The notes beneath the pieces are model-generated. The model saw nothing but the letters and a program-made list of their open reading frames with translations, did no database searches and was not told the origin of the DNA. Of a DNA stretch of 64,000 bases, positions 19,513-27,780 are shown piece by piece. Location: assembly GCA_951394045.1 (NCBI GenBank), contig OX596001.1, positions 558,001-622,000 on the forward strand, written 5' to 3'. This DNA comes from Nitzschia sp. DOCU1 (taxonomy: Eukaryota > Bacillariophyta > Bacillariophyceae > Bacillariales > Bacillariaceae). Every line of letters starts with the position of its first letter. The first letter of the stretch is position 1. Both the position numbers and the translations under genes were made by a program.

Positions 19513-19844
19513 AAATACCCACTGCTGTTCCGGCCAGTGCACAGCCGTCGGCACCACAACCTAATAGTCCACAGCCTCCCACCATGCCCCCGGTAGTAGG
19601 TCCAGCAGCAGCACCGGCGGAACCACCTACTGAGGAGACCAAGGAAGATACTGTTGTTGTCACTCCAGCGAGAAACACCAGGGAGAAGGCATGGCGCCGA
19701 AGAGCTTCTGGTCGTAATCGAAAGAGTGGCAGCAAGAAAAAAGATCGCTTCAGCAATGCACATGAAGCGCGCAAACAGTTATATCACGGTGGCGGAAAAG
19801 GTGACGATGCTGCTCATCATGATGGTGGTGGCCCTGAAGAATGA
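19513..19844 (+). CDS. candidate alternative 3' exon of the second transposon gene
   Basis: Removing 19398-19512 (115 bp, GTATGG ... TTGTATAG) joins the preceding frame, codon G+AA, to an open frame that runs to a stop at 19842-19844. The new tail is Pro/Ala-rich (IPTAVPASAQPSAPQPNSPQ) and then strongly basic (RRRASGRNRKSGSKKKDR), a likely nuclear localisation signal, ending HDGGGPEE. Alternatively the stretch from ATG 19584 (86 codons) is a separate small gene, or the frame is chance. Phase agreement and the sensible composition favour the exon reading. Confidence 0.45.
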
Positions 19845-19988
19845 CTGCAACCTTCAGTTGAACACGAAGCAACTATGTGGCTCGTTCTATGTGAGCTAGA
19901 ATTCAAAACACTAGATAGACGCGAGGACTAGAATTATAAACTAGTAATGCTCTATTACTTCCTATTATTGCTACTGTGTTGCCACTAG

Positions 19989-20786
19989 CTAGTTCTCTGA
20001 AGTTTCCTGCTCAAGGACTTGTTCATACGCTTTGTTCATCTTGCGATTGCGCTTCATCTGCCAGTAGACAGCCTGGCGCTTCTTGGACTTTGTCTTGTAA
20101 AAGTAGTTTCGAAAGTCGTCAAGTGAAAATGCCTGATAAGCTTGATGGCGCCTATACACCTCGGCTGGTTTGAGGTGGGAAACGTCATCCAACTCTTCTT
20201 CAAGGAGCTGCTGAGCTTCCGAACGATCCCAGAAAGGAACACCTCGCGACGTCAACTGTGGTCGAGGGAAGGAATGCAGTTCCTTCTCCCAGGCCTGCTG
20301 GTCAAAAGCAACCGCATCCCTCGTCCCTACCACCTCTGCTTTCAACTTTCGTAGATTGCTGGCGAAATTCTTTTTGTCGTATCGCAGGTACAGCCAATGC
20401 GACTGCTGGACCTGCTTGGGCTTGAGCATCTTGACGAAAATATCGTCATGCGGATTGTTGAGTCGTCTACGAAGGTGCTCCTTCGCGCGACTGTTGCCCC
20501 AGGGAGATGGTGGTCCCTCCCCGGGTGCGGCGTTGGTCGAATCAGCATCCACAGGAGCCACATTGCCTTGTCGTCCAGCATTGCTGTTGCTGGATTGAGC
20601 TTCGCCGGCAACTTGGCCAGCAACTTGATGAAGCGTCCGATCAGCCGACAAATTTTGCCCAGCTGCTGCTGCTGGTCTCCCGGCTATGAGCCTGCCCGCA
20701 ATAGCGGCAGGCGGCCCCGCAATGACCGGTCCTCGACCCCCAATCTCCTGGAATGCTTGGCCTTGTCGTCCTTGCCCACTCATCAT
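19989..20786 (-). CDS. third, convergent gene of the Harbinger-like element
   Basis: A 265-residue protein starting with two ATGs. The N-terminal 100 residues are Gly/Ala/Gln-rich (GQGRQGQAF, AIAGRLIAGRPAAAAGQ), echoing the low-complexity start of the transposase. The C-terminal half is compact and charged: NNPHDDIFVKMLKPKQVQQSHW in part, VPFWDRSEAQQLLEEELDD, then LKPAEVYRRHQAYQAFSLDDFRNYFY and KKRQAVYWQMKRNRKMN. The P-x-E-V ... Y-x-x-F-x-L-x-x-FR-x-x-x-Y pattern is one I recall from diatom hypothetical proteins, which I cannot verify here. Its promoter would lie in the right subterminal array. Role unknown; by position it belongs to the transposon. Confidence 0.7.
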   Translation of the reverse strand: MMSGQGRQGQAFQEIGGRGPVIAGPPAAIAGRLIAGRPAAAAGQNLSADRTLHQVAGQVAGEAQSSNSNAGRQGNVAPVDADSTNAAPGEGPPSPWGNSRAKEHLRRRLNNPHDDIFVKMLKPKQVQQSHWLYLRYDKKNFASNLRKLKAEVVGTRDAVAFDQQAWEKELHSFPRPQLTSRGVPFWDRSEAQQLLEEELDDVSHLKPAEVYRRHQAYQAFSLDDFRNYFYKTKSKKRQAVYWQMKRNRKMNKAYEQVLEQETSEN

Positions 20787-20921
20787 TGTCGTGATGTGCG
20801 TTTGTGATTTTGTGTCGGTGTGATGAATGCGCGAGTGAAAAATATGGCGCGAAGCTTAAAGCGTGCCCGAAGCGAGGACAACTGCAACGGCTAAAACGTT
20901 CGCCACGACACGGGTGAAAAT

Positions 20922-21204
20922 CTGTGTTCGCCCAAACGGCTGATAAGGGTAGGTAGGTAGGCTTAAAAAATCTGACATAGGCTGAAAAAAGCTGACATAG
21001 GCTGAAAAAAGCTGACATTGGCTGACATAGGCTGACATAGGCTGACATTGTAAGTCAGCCTATGTCAGCCTATGTCAGCCTATGTCAGCTTTTTTTGGCT
21101 CAAAACAGTCATTCTTAGACGAGATTTTTTTAATTAGAGTGGAATGACCCCTTTCGCAAACGGCATTCCCCTATGTTCGCCAGGGGGCATATGCCCGCAT
21201 GCTC
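20922..21204 (-). repeat. right terminal inverted repeat with a two-way subterminal array
   Basis: Reading inward from 21204, this end repeats the left-end order: terminal GAGCATGCGGGCAT, CTGGCGAAC, GAATGCCGTTTG, GGTCATT, then arrays of the GTCAGCCTAT unit, the CTACCTACCTACC tract and a GCCGTTTGGGCGAA block. Unlike the left end, the array contains the unit in both orientations meeting at about 21047-21054 (GACATTGTAAGTC), so it can fold into a long hairpin. Confidence 0.85.
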
Positions 21205-21207
21205 CAG
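21205..21207. repeat. target-site duplication CAG, right copy
   Basis: CAG immediately follows the right terminus ATGCCCGCATGCTC and matches 16061-16063. Confidence 0.75.
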
Positions 21208-21412
21208 CCGCATGCAAGGACGCACCCGTCTGACCCGTACGACCATCCTTTTGGCGGGAAATCTAAATTCGAGGATGACAGCTCGCGCATCGCTAGACAT
21301 CGGCAAAAGATTTTCATTCGGATGAGCTTGGTTTCCTCGGCACAAGAGCGTCAACTCTTTGCTGTTATTCACTCTAGCCCACTGTCGACGCTGCTTCGTC
21401 CAAAGGAGTCTG

Positions 21413-23653
21413 ATGATATTTACTCGTGCAAGAGGACTCTCGTGGACTAGTTGTTGTTGGTATCTGCAACTATTGTTACCGTTTTCAAGACGCGCCGCTG
21501 GTTTTTCACCGACAATTTCCTCATCCACCTTTGTCATGACTGCCTTGGGTGCCGCCAGTACCCCGGCTGATGCATCAGGGGTCGTTGATGCTCCCTTTGG
21601 AGCCTGGGAATCGCCCATTACTTCCAAGGCGATTACGGCCGGTTCGGTCCGCTTGGGAGGTGGGTTATTTGTACGCCCAACAACGACTTCTGAACAACCA
21701 TCAAAAGCCGGAGGAGAACAACTTATGTGGCTCGAAGGCAGACCTCAAGAAGCAGGCCGCTATGTCTTATGTCGCTATGATCCCGAGGCCAAAGAAGGGA
21801 CAACTAATCGACCCTCGGTAGTGGATGTATCTCCGTCAGAGTGCAACGTGCGAACTCGCGTCCACGAATATGGGGGAGGATCCGTTGTTTTGGGCCAAAG
21901 TTTGCAAGAATTGTTTGTGTCAGACTTTGCGACGCAGCAGTTATGTCACCTAAAGATTGTTGAGGGCAACAGCATTTGTGAACTGAAACCGATTCCAACG
22001 AACGACGAGTCAAATCCTTCTCAATACCGATTTGCCGATGGCGTTTTTCATCAAGGCAAGATCTATACCGTCCGTGAAGATCATGGCCCGGACGGTCAGG
22101 CTAAACCACAAGATGTTCAAAATACCATTGTTGCCGTTGACGTGGCGACGGGTGAAATGAACATCTTGGCGTCGGGCAATGATTTTTACTCAGCTCCCCG
22201 GCTGTCGGCAGATGGCACCGAGTTGGCCTACCTGACCTGGAATCATCCCAGTATGCCTTGGGACGCCACAGAATTGCGACTGTTGACGCTCGGTGGAGAT
22301 GGAGTGACTGTCGTGGATGATACGGCCATTGCGGGTGGCGTAGATGGTGACGATTCCATTATGCAACCTCTCTGGCATCCTTCTGGAAGTTTGTTCTATT
22401 TGTCAGATGAATCTGGCTACTACAATTTGTACAAAGTGAAAAAAGGCGGGAAGCCTGCCCGTATCTGGGCCTTGGAGCATGATTTGGGGGGATCCGCGCC
22501 CGGTTGGATGCTGGGCCAGCAGGGTTTCACCTTTTTGCCTCAAGATGGGCGATTGGCGGCCGTGTATCAAAAGGATGGAAAGTCCGTTCTCGTCATCGCG
22601 AACGTGGACGGCGACGAAATATCCAATGTCCAAGAATTCGGAACGGACGATGGGTTGCCCATGATGTTTGGCAGTCTCGAGCCCGCGAGCTCGGCGTCTG
22701 AGCTTTACTTTATTGGAGGCAGCCCTAGTACTTGTACGAGTATTTACAAATGGAATTGGGAAACCAAGCAACCCGCGGAACTCTTGATTTGTTCTAGCTC
22801 GCAGAGCTACGATGAAGGTATCATCTCGGTTCCTCTTCAAGTTGAATTCCCCACTACCGACGGTAGGACCGCCTTTGGCTACTACTACCCTCCCAAGAAC
22901 CACAAGTATGTGTGTACGACGGATGGTAATGGACCGCCACTACTAGTCAAGGCGCACGGTGGTCCGACGGCCTGTACTGGGACTTCCTTCAACGCTAATA
23001 TCCAATTTTGGACGTCTCGTGGTTTTGCTATTTTGGATGTCGACTATGGTGGTTCGACGGGCTATGGACGTGAGTATAGGCGTCGACTGCGCAACGCCTG
23101 GGGTATTGCTGATATTGACGACGTTTGCAATGGCGCCATGCATCTCGTAAAGCAAGGGTTGGCAGACGGAGATCGTCTTTGCATCGATGGAGGAAGCGCT
23201 GGAGGTTTCACGACCTTGGCTGCACTAGCCTTTCGAGACGTCTTTCGAGCGGGGTGCTCCCTGTATGGCGTGGCAGACTTGACTGCCCTGGCGGGCGATA
23301 CTCACAAGTTTGAGTCTCGATATTTGGATGGACTGGTTGGAAAGTATCCGGAGGACGAGGCAATTTACAAGGAGCGATCTCCGATTGAAAGCGTTGATAG
23401 TCTGTCATGCCCCATTCTGCTCTTACAGGGTGACGAGGACAAGATCGTCCCTCCCAATCAAGCCGAGATGATGCACGCAGCGCTGTTGAAGAAGGGAATT
23501 CCGACGTGTCTGAAGATATACAAGGGAGAACAGCACGGATTCCGCAAGGCAGAGAACATTGAAGATGCCTTGGATAGTGAGTTGGCTTTCTATGGCAAGG
23601 TTTTTGGAATTCCCGTCCCTGGAGCAGTTGAATTGAAAATTGATAATCTTTAG
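21413..23653 (+). CDS. S9 family prolyl-oligopeptidase-like serine peptidase
   Basis: From ATG 21413 the product is 746 residues (an ATG at 21536 is an alternative). It resembles S9C acylaminoacyl-peptidase/dipeptidyl-peptidase proteins. The N-terminus is hydrophobic (WTSCCWYLQLLLPF) followed by AAGFSP, which could be an organelle-targeting signal. A beta-propeller spans about 50-480 (SADGTELAYLTWNHP, FYLSDESGYYNLYKV). The alpha/beta hydrolase domain follows: DYGGSTGYGREYR, nucleophile DGGSAGG with Ser595, acid in GDEDKIVPP (Asp676) and base in EQHGFR (His708). All catalytic residues are present. The Harbinger-like transposon ends about 206 bp upstream, so it now supplies or displaces promoter sequence. 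Confidence 0.9.
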   Translation: MIFTRARGLSWTSCCWYLQLLLPFSRRAAGFSPTISSSTFVMTALGAASTPADASGVVDAPFGAWESPITSKAITAGSVRLGGGLFVRPTTTSEQPSKAGGEQLMWLEGRPQEAGRYVLCRYDPEAKEGTTNRPSVVDVSPSECNVRTRVHEYGGGSVVLGQSLQELFVSDFATQQLCHLKIVEGNSICELKPIPTNDESNPSQYRFADGVFHQGKIYTVREDHGPDGQAKPQDVQNTIVAVDVATGEMNILASGNDFYSAPRLSADGTELAYLTWNHPSMPWDATELRLLTLGGDGVTVVDDTAIAGGVDGDDSIMQPLWHPSGSLFYLSDESGYYNLYKVKKGGKPARIWALEHDLGGSAPGWMLGQQGFTFLPQDGRLAAVYQKDGKSVLVIANVDGDEISNVQEFGTDDGLPMMFGSLEPASSASELYFIGGSPSTCTSIYKWNWETKQPAELLICSSSQSYDEGIISVPLQVEFPTTDGRTAFGYYYPPKNHKYVCTTDGNGPPLLVKAHGGPTACTGTSFNANIQFWTSRGFAILDVDYGGSTGYGREYRRRLRNAWGIADIDDVCNGAMHLVKQGLADGDRLCIDGGSAGGFTTLAALAFRDVFRAGCSLYGVADLTALAGDTHKFESRYLDGLVGKYPEDEAIYKERSPIESVDSLSCPILLLQGDEDKIVPPNQAEMMHAALLKKGIPTCLKIYKGEQHGFRKAENIEDALDSELAFYGKVFGIPVPGAVELKIDNL

Positions 23654-23916
23654 TGATGAAACCGAGTGGATACCTAAAAGACGGATAGCACGAAAGTATA
23701 TGATGGTCTCCATGTAGCTTCAGCAAGATGAAGCAGAGTACTAGTACTATATTGCAACCCGGCAGGTGCAACTTGCTCCCAGAGTGGCGATAGACCGAGG
23801 CGCAATACAATGACGTGCGACTCATCACGCTGCACTATGGCCGATCGTGCTATATGATCTTCTTTTCTATAGTCGTAGACTCACAGGCTCCCCATTTTTT
23901 TCAGTCAGCAATGGAT

Positions 23917-25572
23917 TTATTTTGGAACATTCATTTGTGCAATGAATTGATCCAACTCGTCCGAATGTCCACCCGTAGCTCGTCCTGCCGGCAATGATTC
24001 GGGCCGGGCCAGATCTACAATCAAGACAATCCGTGCTTGTGTAGGATGATAATTAAAGGCCCGGTGAATTTTCGAGTCGTCAAACAACAGGGGTCGACCC
24101 GTTTCATGCATTTCGACGCAACCATCGACCCACGTCCCGCAGCAGCCGCCGCCCTTTGGAACAATCAAGGGAATGTGTAATCGTAGTACCGAATTTGCCA
24201 AGTCCGCCCATCCCGTATGGGCTTCCAAAACTGTTTCCGGCTTGAGTTGACTAAAGAGGGCTGTCCGGAGCGTATCACCCAGAACAGATTCCAAAAGATG
24301 GCACGTTCGAGGGCAAAAGTGCCGCGTTTGTTCTACCCAAGTGCGTCGGGTAACGTCATGTGCAGGAAAGCAATAACACAGAGGAAATACAGTCCAAGTA
24401 ACTTCTCCATTGGGCCCCACGGAATAGTGTTGCGTTTCTGGCCATGGTGTCCATTGTGGAATCGCCAGGGCTTCCTGTCGAAAGATGTCTAGTGCGTCTT
24501 TGGAAAACAGCGCATTTACCAAGGTGGAGCCATATTCTTGTTCCAAATTCAGATAGGGAGGAGACACTAAATGATAGGTTGGTTCTTGAGAGAGTTTTTC
24601 TTTGATTTCACCCTTCTTTTTCTCGTCGCAATCTTCATCGTCCTCATCCTTATTCGGCGGCGTCATTTCCCAAAGAGTCCCTGGCAATTCCTCGGGAACG
24701 GGTCGATTGTCCACTGGATGCCGATGGCTGAGGCGCACACGAGACTTGAGACGCTTGAACATGTACAAGACACTCGAAGAGGATGATCCTTGCCACTCTT
24801 CCATGTAGGCATATCCATGAAAGAACCATGCCGGACAAGCATCACTGACGCGAAAATCTCTCAGGGTAGGAAACGCTCGAGGAAGGATCAATACTATCAT
24901 TTGAGGGCTGGAGGAAGGATCTTCCTCGTGTATAATGCTTTGAGTTGTGACCCATGGATTGTTCCAGTGCTGATTGCCTAGTAAACTCGTCAGGCAATGC
25001 CAAACTCCCAGGGGATTCGACAGAAATGTCAATTCATCCTCTGAGATGGATCGAAAGTCAATCCATTGCAATCGGTAGGTTTCATTATTAGAAGTCAAAG
25101 AAGGAATGTGAGAAGATACAGCAGATGATCGCTTCCACTCGGAGTGTAGCGGCTGACAGGCACACGAGACTTGTTCGTCCTTGTCGACAATTGCGTTCCA
25201 GTAGGTTTGTTTGACGGGCAACTCTGGATTTCCTTCTTCTTCATAAATGCCAAGCAAAGTCATGAGTGGAAAGACCTTGAGGGGCTCACATTTTAACCAA
25301 TGAGCGTCATACCGCAGAGCAAACAACACTACATCTTCTTCATTGTCATTGGGATTTTCAATCGCAAGTTGTCGGGTCAGCCATTGTTCCAATTTCGAGG
25401 CCGAAACGACAGGATTTCCCAGTGGAAGAAGGTCATCCTCCTTTGCCACTACTAGCCGTAGAGCATTGCGGCCACTTTCACCACGGCAACAACATGTTCG
25501 TACTATTACACTGCTCATGATTGCTGCCCTTTCAAGAGAAGCTAATCCTGGTAATAGGCCTACCACCGTCAT
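23917..25572 (-). CDS. aspartyl/asparaginyl beta-hydroxylase-like protein
   Basis: From ATG 25572 the protein has 551 residues (25518 is another possible start; the longer frame begins at a non-ATG codon). The C-terminal 200 residues match the Asp_Arg_Hydrox family of Fe(II)/2-oxoglutarate oxygenases: LKPETVLEAHTGWADLANSVLRLHIPL in parts, with the first metal His452, GTWVDGCVEMHETGRPLLFDDSKIHRAFN with the second His503, then ARIVLIVDLARPE. The conserved arginine that binds 2-oxoglutarate could be in QARIVL. The N-terminal 330 residues are not recognised and contain an acidic KDEDDEDCDEKKKGE insert. Targets of the family are Asp/Asn in proteins; the substrate here is unknown. Confidence 0.85.
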   Translation of the reverse strand: MTVVGLLPGLASLERAAIMSSVIVRTCCCRGESGRNALRLVVAKEDDLLPLGNPVVSASKLEQWLTRQLAIENPNDNEEDVVLFALRYDAHWLKCEPLKVFPLMTLLGIYEEEGNPELPVKQTYWNAIVDKDEQVSCACQPLHSEWKRSSAVSSHIPSLTSNNETYRLQWIDFRSISEDELTFLSNPLGVWHCLTSLLGNQHWNNPWVTTQSIIHEEDPSSSPQMIVLILPRAFPTLRDFRVSDACPAWFFHGYAYMEEWQGSSSSSVLYMFKRLKSRVRLSHRHPVDNRPVPEELPGTLWEMTPPNKDEDDEDCDEKKKGEIKEKLSQEPTYHLVSPPYLNLEQEYGSTLVNALFSKDALDIFRQEALAIPQWTPWPETQHYSVGPNGEVTWTVFPLCYCFPAHDVTRRTWVEQTRHFCPRTCHLLESVLGDTLRTALFSQLKPETVLEAHTGWADLANSVLRLHIPLIVPKGGGCCGTWVDGCVEMHETGRPLLFDDSKIHRAFNYHPTQARIVLIVDLARPESLPAGRATGGHSDELDQFIAQMNVPK

Positions 25573-25909
25573 AGTGTCAAAAGCCAAAGACGACCCCGGA
25601 TTTCTTTTGTACGGACAAAAAACGCGAACGGCTCGGCACTTTGACACATTCGACTGAACCGAACCACGTCATCTTCATTTTAGAGTCGACTTGGTCATCT
25701 CCACAAAATTTTGCTTTCACTCTCTCTCTCATTACAAAGACCGACCCGCATCACAGGATGGTGACTACTGCCAAGCCTTGATAGTTTTTTGGTCTAAATA
25801 AAAAGGTGCTTGAGACAATCCATCTATGTTGCAGTTGCTGCTGCTGCTACTGTTAACTCTACTAGTAATCACGGCCTTTTAGGTGAGAGGAGGAATAGTA
25901 GTATAGCTC

Positions 25910-27058
25910 CTAAGCCGACGTATCCATAATTTCATTGGGCAATAACAAACTTCCATTGACATTGACCACATCACCCTCCTCCGTAAGAAGACAACCAGGT
26001 GGCAATGTATCTTCTTGCAATTGATCTTCGTCAACATCATCATCATCTTCTTCGTTGTCTTGCAAACTTTCCACATATTCTTCTTCACGCAAGAGTTCCA
26101 AGGGTCGAACGGGGCCTTGTTCATCCATTAACCACTCTAGGAACTGTTCCGTGGTAAAATATCCACCCATGTTCACTGGTAAATTCCAAGCCATGATACC
26201 ATAGTCGTCTTGTAAATCCATGGCACATTCTTTGGTAGTTCCGGTATGCCATTGAAAACGTTGTCGGATATGACGAGTCATGAAATATCTCAAAAACGGC
26301 AATGCCAATTGAAAACACGACTTGGAACCGGGTGGAGCTGTAATATGATACGCTTTTGTGGTAGAAGGATGATATCCTCCCAAAAATAAATACGCAATAC
26401 ATTTCAAAAATTTGCGATCAAATCGTTCCATGGTATAGTATTTGGTGTCGGCAATCACTACCAATCCATGTTGACGTACCAAAGGACGCATTCGCAAAGC
26501 TAAATCCAAGACATAAAAGGTCACTCGTGCCATGGCCAAACGATCGGCTTGTAATTTTTGTGCCGGCACTTGAAAACACACAATGCCGCGGCCATATTTG
26601 TCTTCTTGGGGCAACAAGGTGCAAAAACAAGAAGCAAGTAATTCGACATCTTGCTCGGATAAAGCCCCATTTCCAGTACAGGTCATGGGCAACCACGCAC
26701 GCTCCCCAAACAACCATCGGCGCAATTCCCAATAATTCACAAATCTTTCGGCGGCCGCCCAAGCATTACCACGTTCGGCTTGTAAAAAGAAATGGGGCGG
26801 AGATTCCGTTTGTACTAGACACGGCGCTCGATCCAAGGCTTCTAAATAGCCTTCCTTGTCTTCCAGAGGCAATTCGTCCAAGGCTTGACGAAACTCTTGC
26901 AAGAGCGCCAAGTCGTTTTCAAACGAGGCCGGCGCCGGAGGTCCACCGCCATACAAGTCTCGATGGGCGGCTTCCAACTCTTCTTTGGTGTAAGTTTCAC
27001 GTTCTAAACGATCATCTTCTTGCGTGAATTGAGGAGCTGTAATGGACAATGCGGACAT
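25910..27058 (-). CDS. CRAL-TRIO-like lipid-binding protein
   Basis: A 382-residue protein starting at ATG 27058. Residues 20-110 are helical (TKEELEAAHRDLYGG, ALLQEFRQALDELP). AAERFVNYWELRRWLFGERAWLPM resembles the CRAL-TRIO N-terminal segment. About 160-300 reads as a CRAL-TRIO fold: GRGIVCFQVPAQ, LVVIADTKYYTMERFDRKFLKCI, FLGGYHPSTTKAYHITAPP and LPFLRYFMTRHIRQRF. The end is acidic (EEDDDDVDED). Such proteins bind and move small lipids, tocopherols or phosphoinositides. The match is by overall pattern, so the family call is moderate. Confidence 0.68.
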   Translation of the reverse strand: MSALSITAPQFTQEDDRLERETYTKEELEAAHRDLYGGGPPAPASFENDLALLQEFRQALDELPLEDKEGYLEALDRAPCLVQTESPPHFFLQAERGNAWAAAERFVNYWELRRWLFGERAWLPMTCTGNGALSEQDVELLASCFCTLLPQEDKYGRGIVCFQVPAQKLQADRLAMARVTFYVLDLALRMRPLVRQHGLVVIADTKYYTMERFDRKFLKCIAYLFLGGYHPSTTKAYHITAPPGSKSCFQLALPFLRYFMTRHIRQRFQWHTGTTKECAMDLQDDYGIMAWNLPVNMGGYFTTEQFLEWLMDEQGPVRPLELLREEEYVESLQDNEEDDDDVDEDQLQEDTLPPGCLLTEEGDVVNVNGSLLLPNEIMDTSA

Positions 27059-27780
27059 GATGATGATAATAATAGCAATACTCTAGAATATAGTCCACAC
27101 AAGACTGCTACAAGTCGCAATGGTAACGAGATATTGTAAAAGTTGTTGTGCATCAAATGTCGCTCTCTCATCGCGATGATGATGCCATGTCTCGAATGTC
27201 GTTCCAGGAATCCAAAAGCGCGTCCGGAATCGTGCGTTCCGTGCGTAGGAGGAACGTTTGACTCTTACGACCGTATCGCGGAAATCGGCGTTCGCAAAAA
27301 AAGAAGAAATGACCACTGTCTGTCGCAATGGGCCAAAATAAAAGGCAATCTTTGTCATTACAACAACATCGACTCGTTTGCTTTGCTATTACTACTACAG
27401 TAGCTCACCTTGCTGCCGTCAAGGTGCTGCCTTGGTCCAATGAAAAGTAGTCGGATAGCGTGCAAGAGGAGCGGGTTGCCGTAAAAGTTGGACTCACTCG
27501 AGTCTTTAAAGGATCGGGTCACAGCCACGACCCGTACGACCGTAAGCGGTCACGCACGCACGTGAAAAAGGAAGGAATTGAGCGAGCCAAGGCGGAAGCA
27601 ATTGCTGCCGCCAAATTTTTGGCGCTTTTTGATCGCCTTTCCCACGTTGTTCCTTGCATGGATACAGTGACAGAACAGTCTCTAAACCTCTTTACACAAA
27701 TCTTTGTCGTTTCATGAGAGATCAGAGGATCCGTGGCTACTTGTAGTACTACTGGTAGTAGTAGTGATCACTCATTCATC
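27059..27780. other. divergent intergenic region
   Basis: 722 bp between the CRAL-TRIO-like gene and the transporter gene, which are divergent. A frame at 27460-27717 (85 codons, charged) starts at a GTG-type codon in a spot where 5' untranslated sequence is expected and is not accepted. No regulatory box recognised. Confidence 0.45.

Larger units (their letters stand above)
16064..21204. mobile_element. complete PIF/Harbinger-like transposon, 5,141 bp, three genes
   Basis: Both ends match in inverted orientation: the left end begins GAGCATGCGGGCATGTGCCC and the reverse complement of the right end begins GAGCATGCGGGCATATGCCC. Shared blocks CTGGCGAAC, GAATGCCGTTTG and GGTCATT follow. A CAG duplication flanks it. 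Inside are a DDE transposase (16393-17910, +), a second gene (18293-19450 or spliced to 19844, +) and a convergent third gene (19989-20786, -). Long subterminal arrays of a GTCAGCCTAT unit sit inside each end. Harbinger elements normally carry a transposase and a Myb/SANT-like DNA-binding protein; the extra gene is notable. All frames are intact, so the copy looks young. Confidence 0.9.

Noticed and set aside
27460..27717. 85-codon charged frame upstream of the transporter
   Set aside because: It starts at a non-ATG codon and lies in expected promoter or leader sequence.
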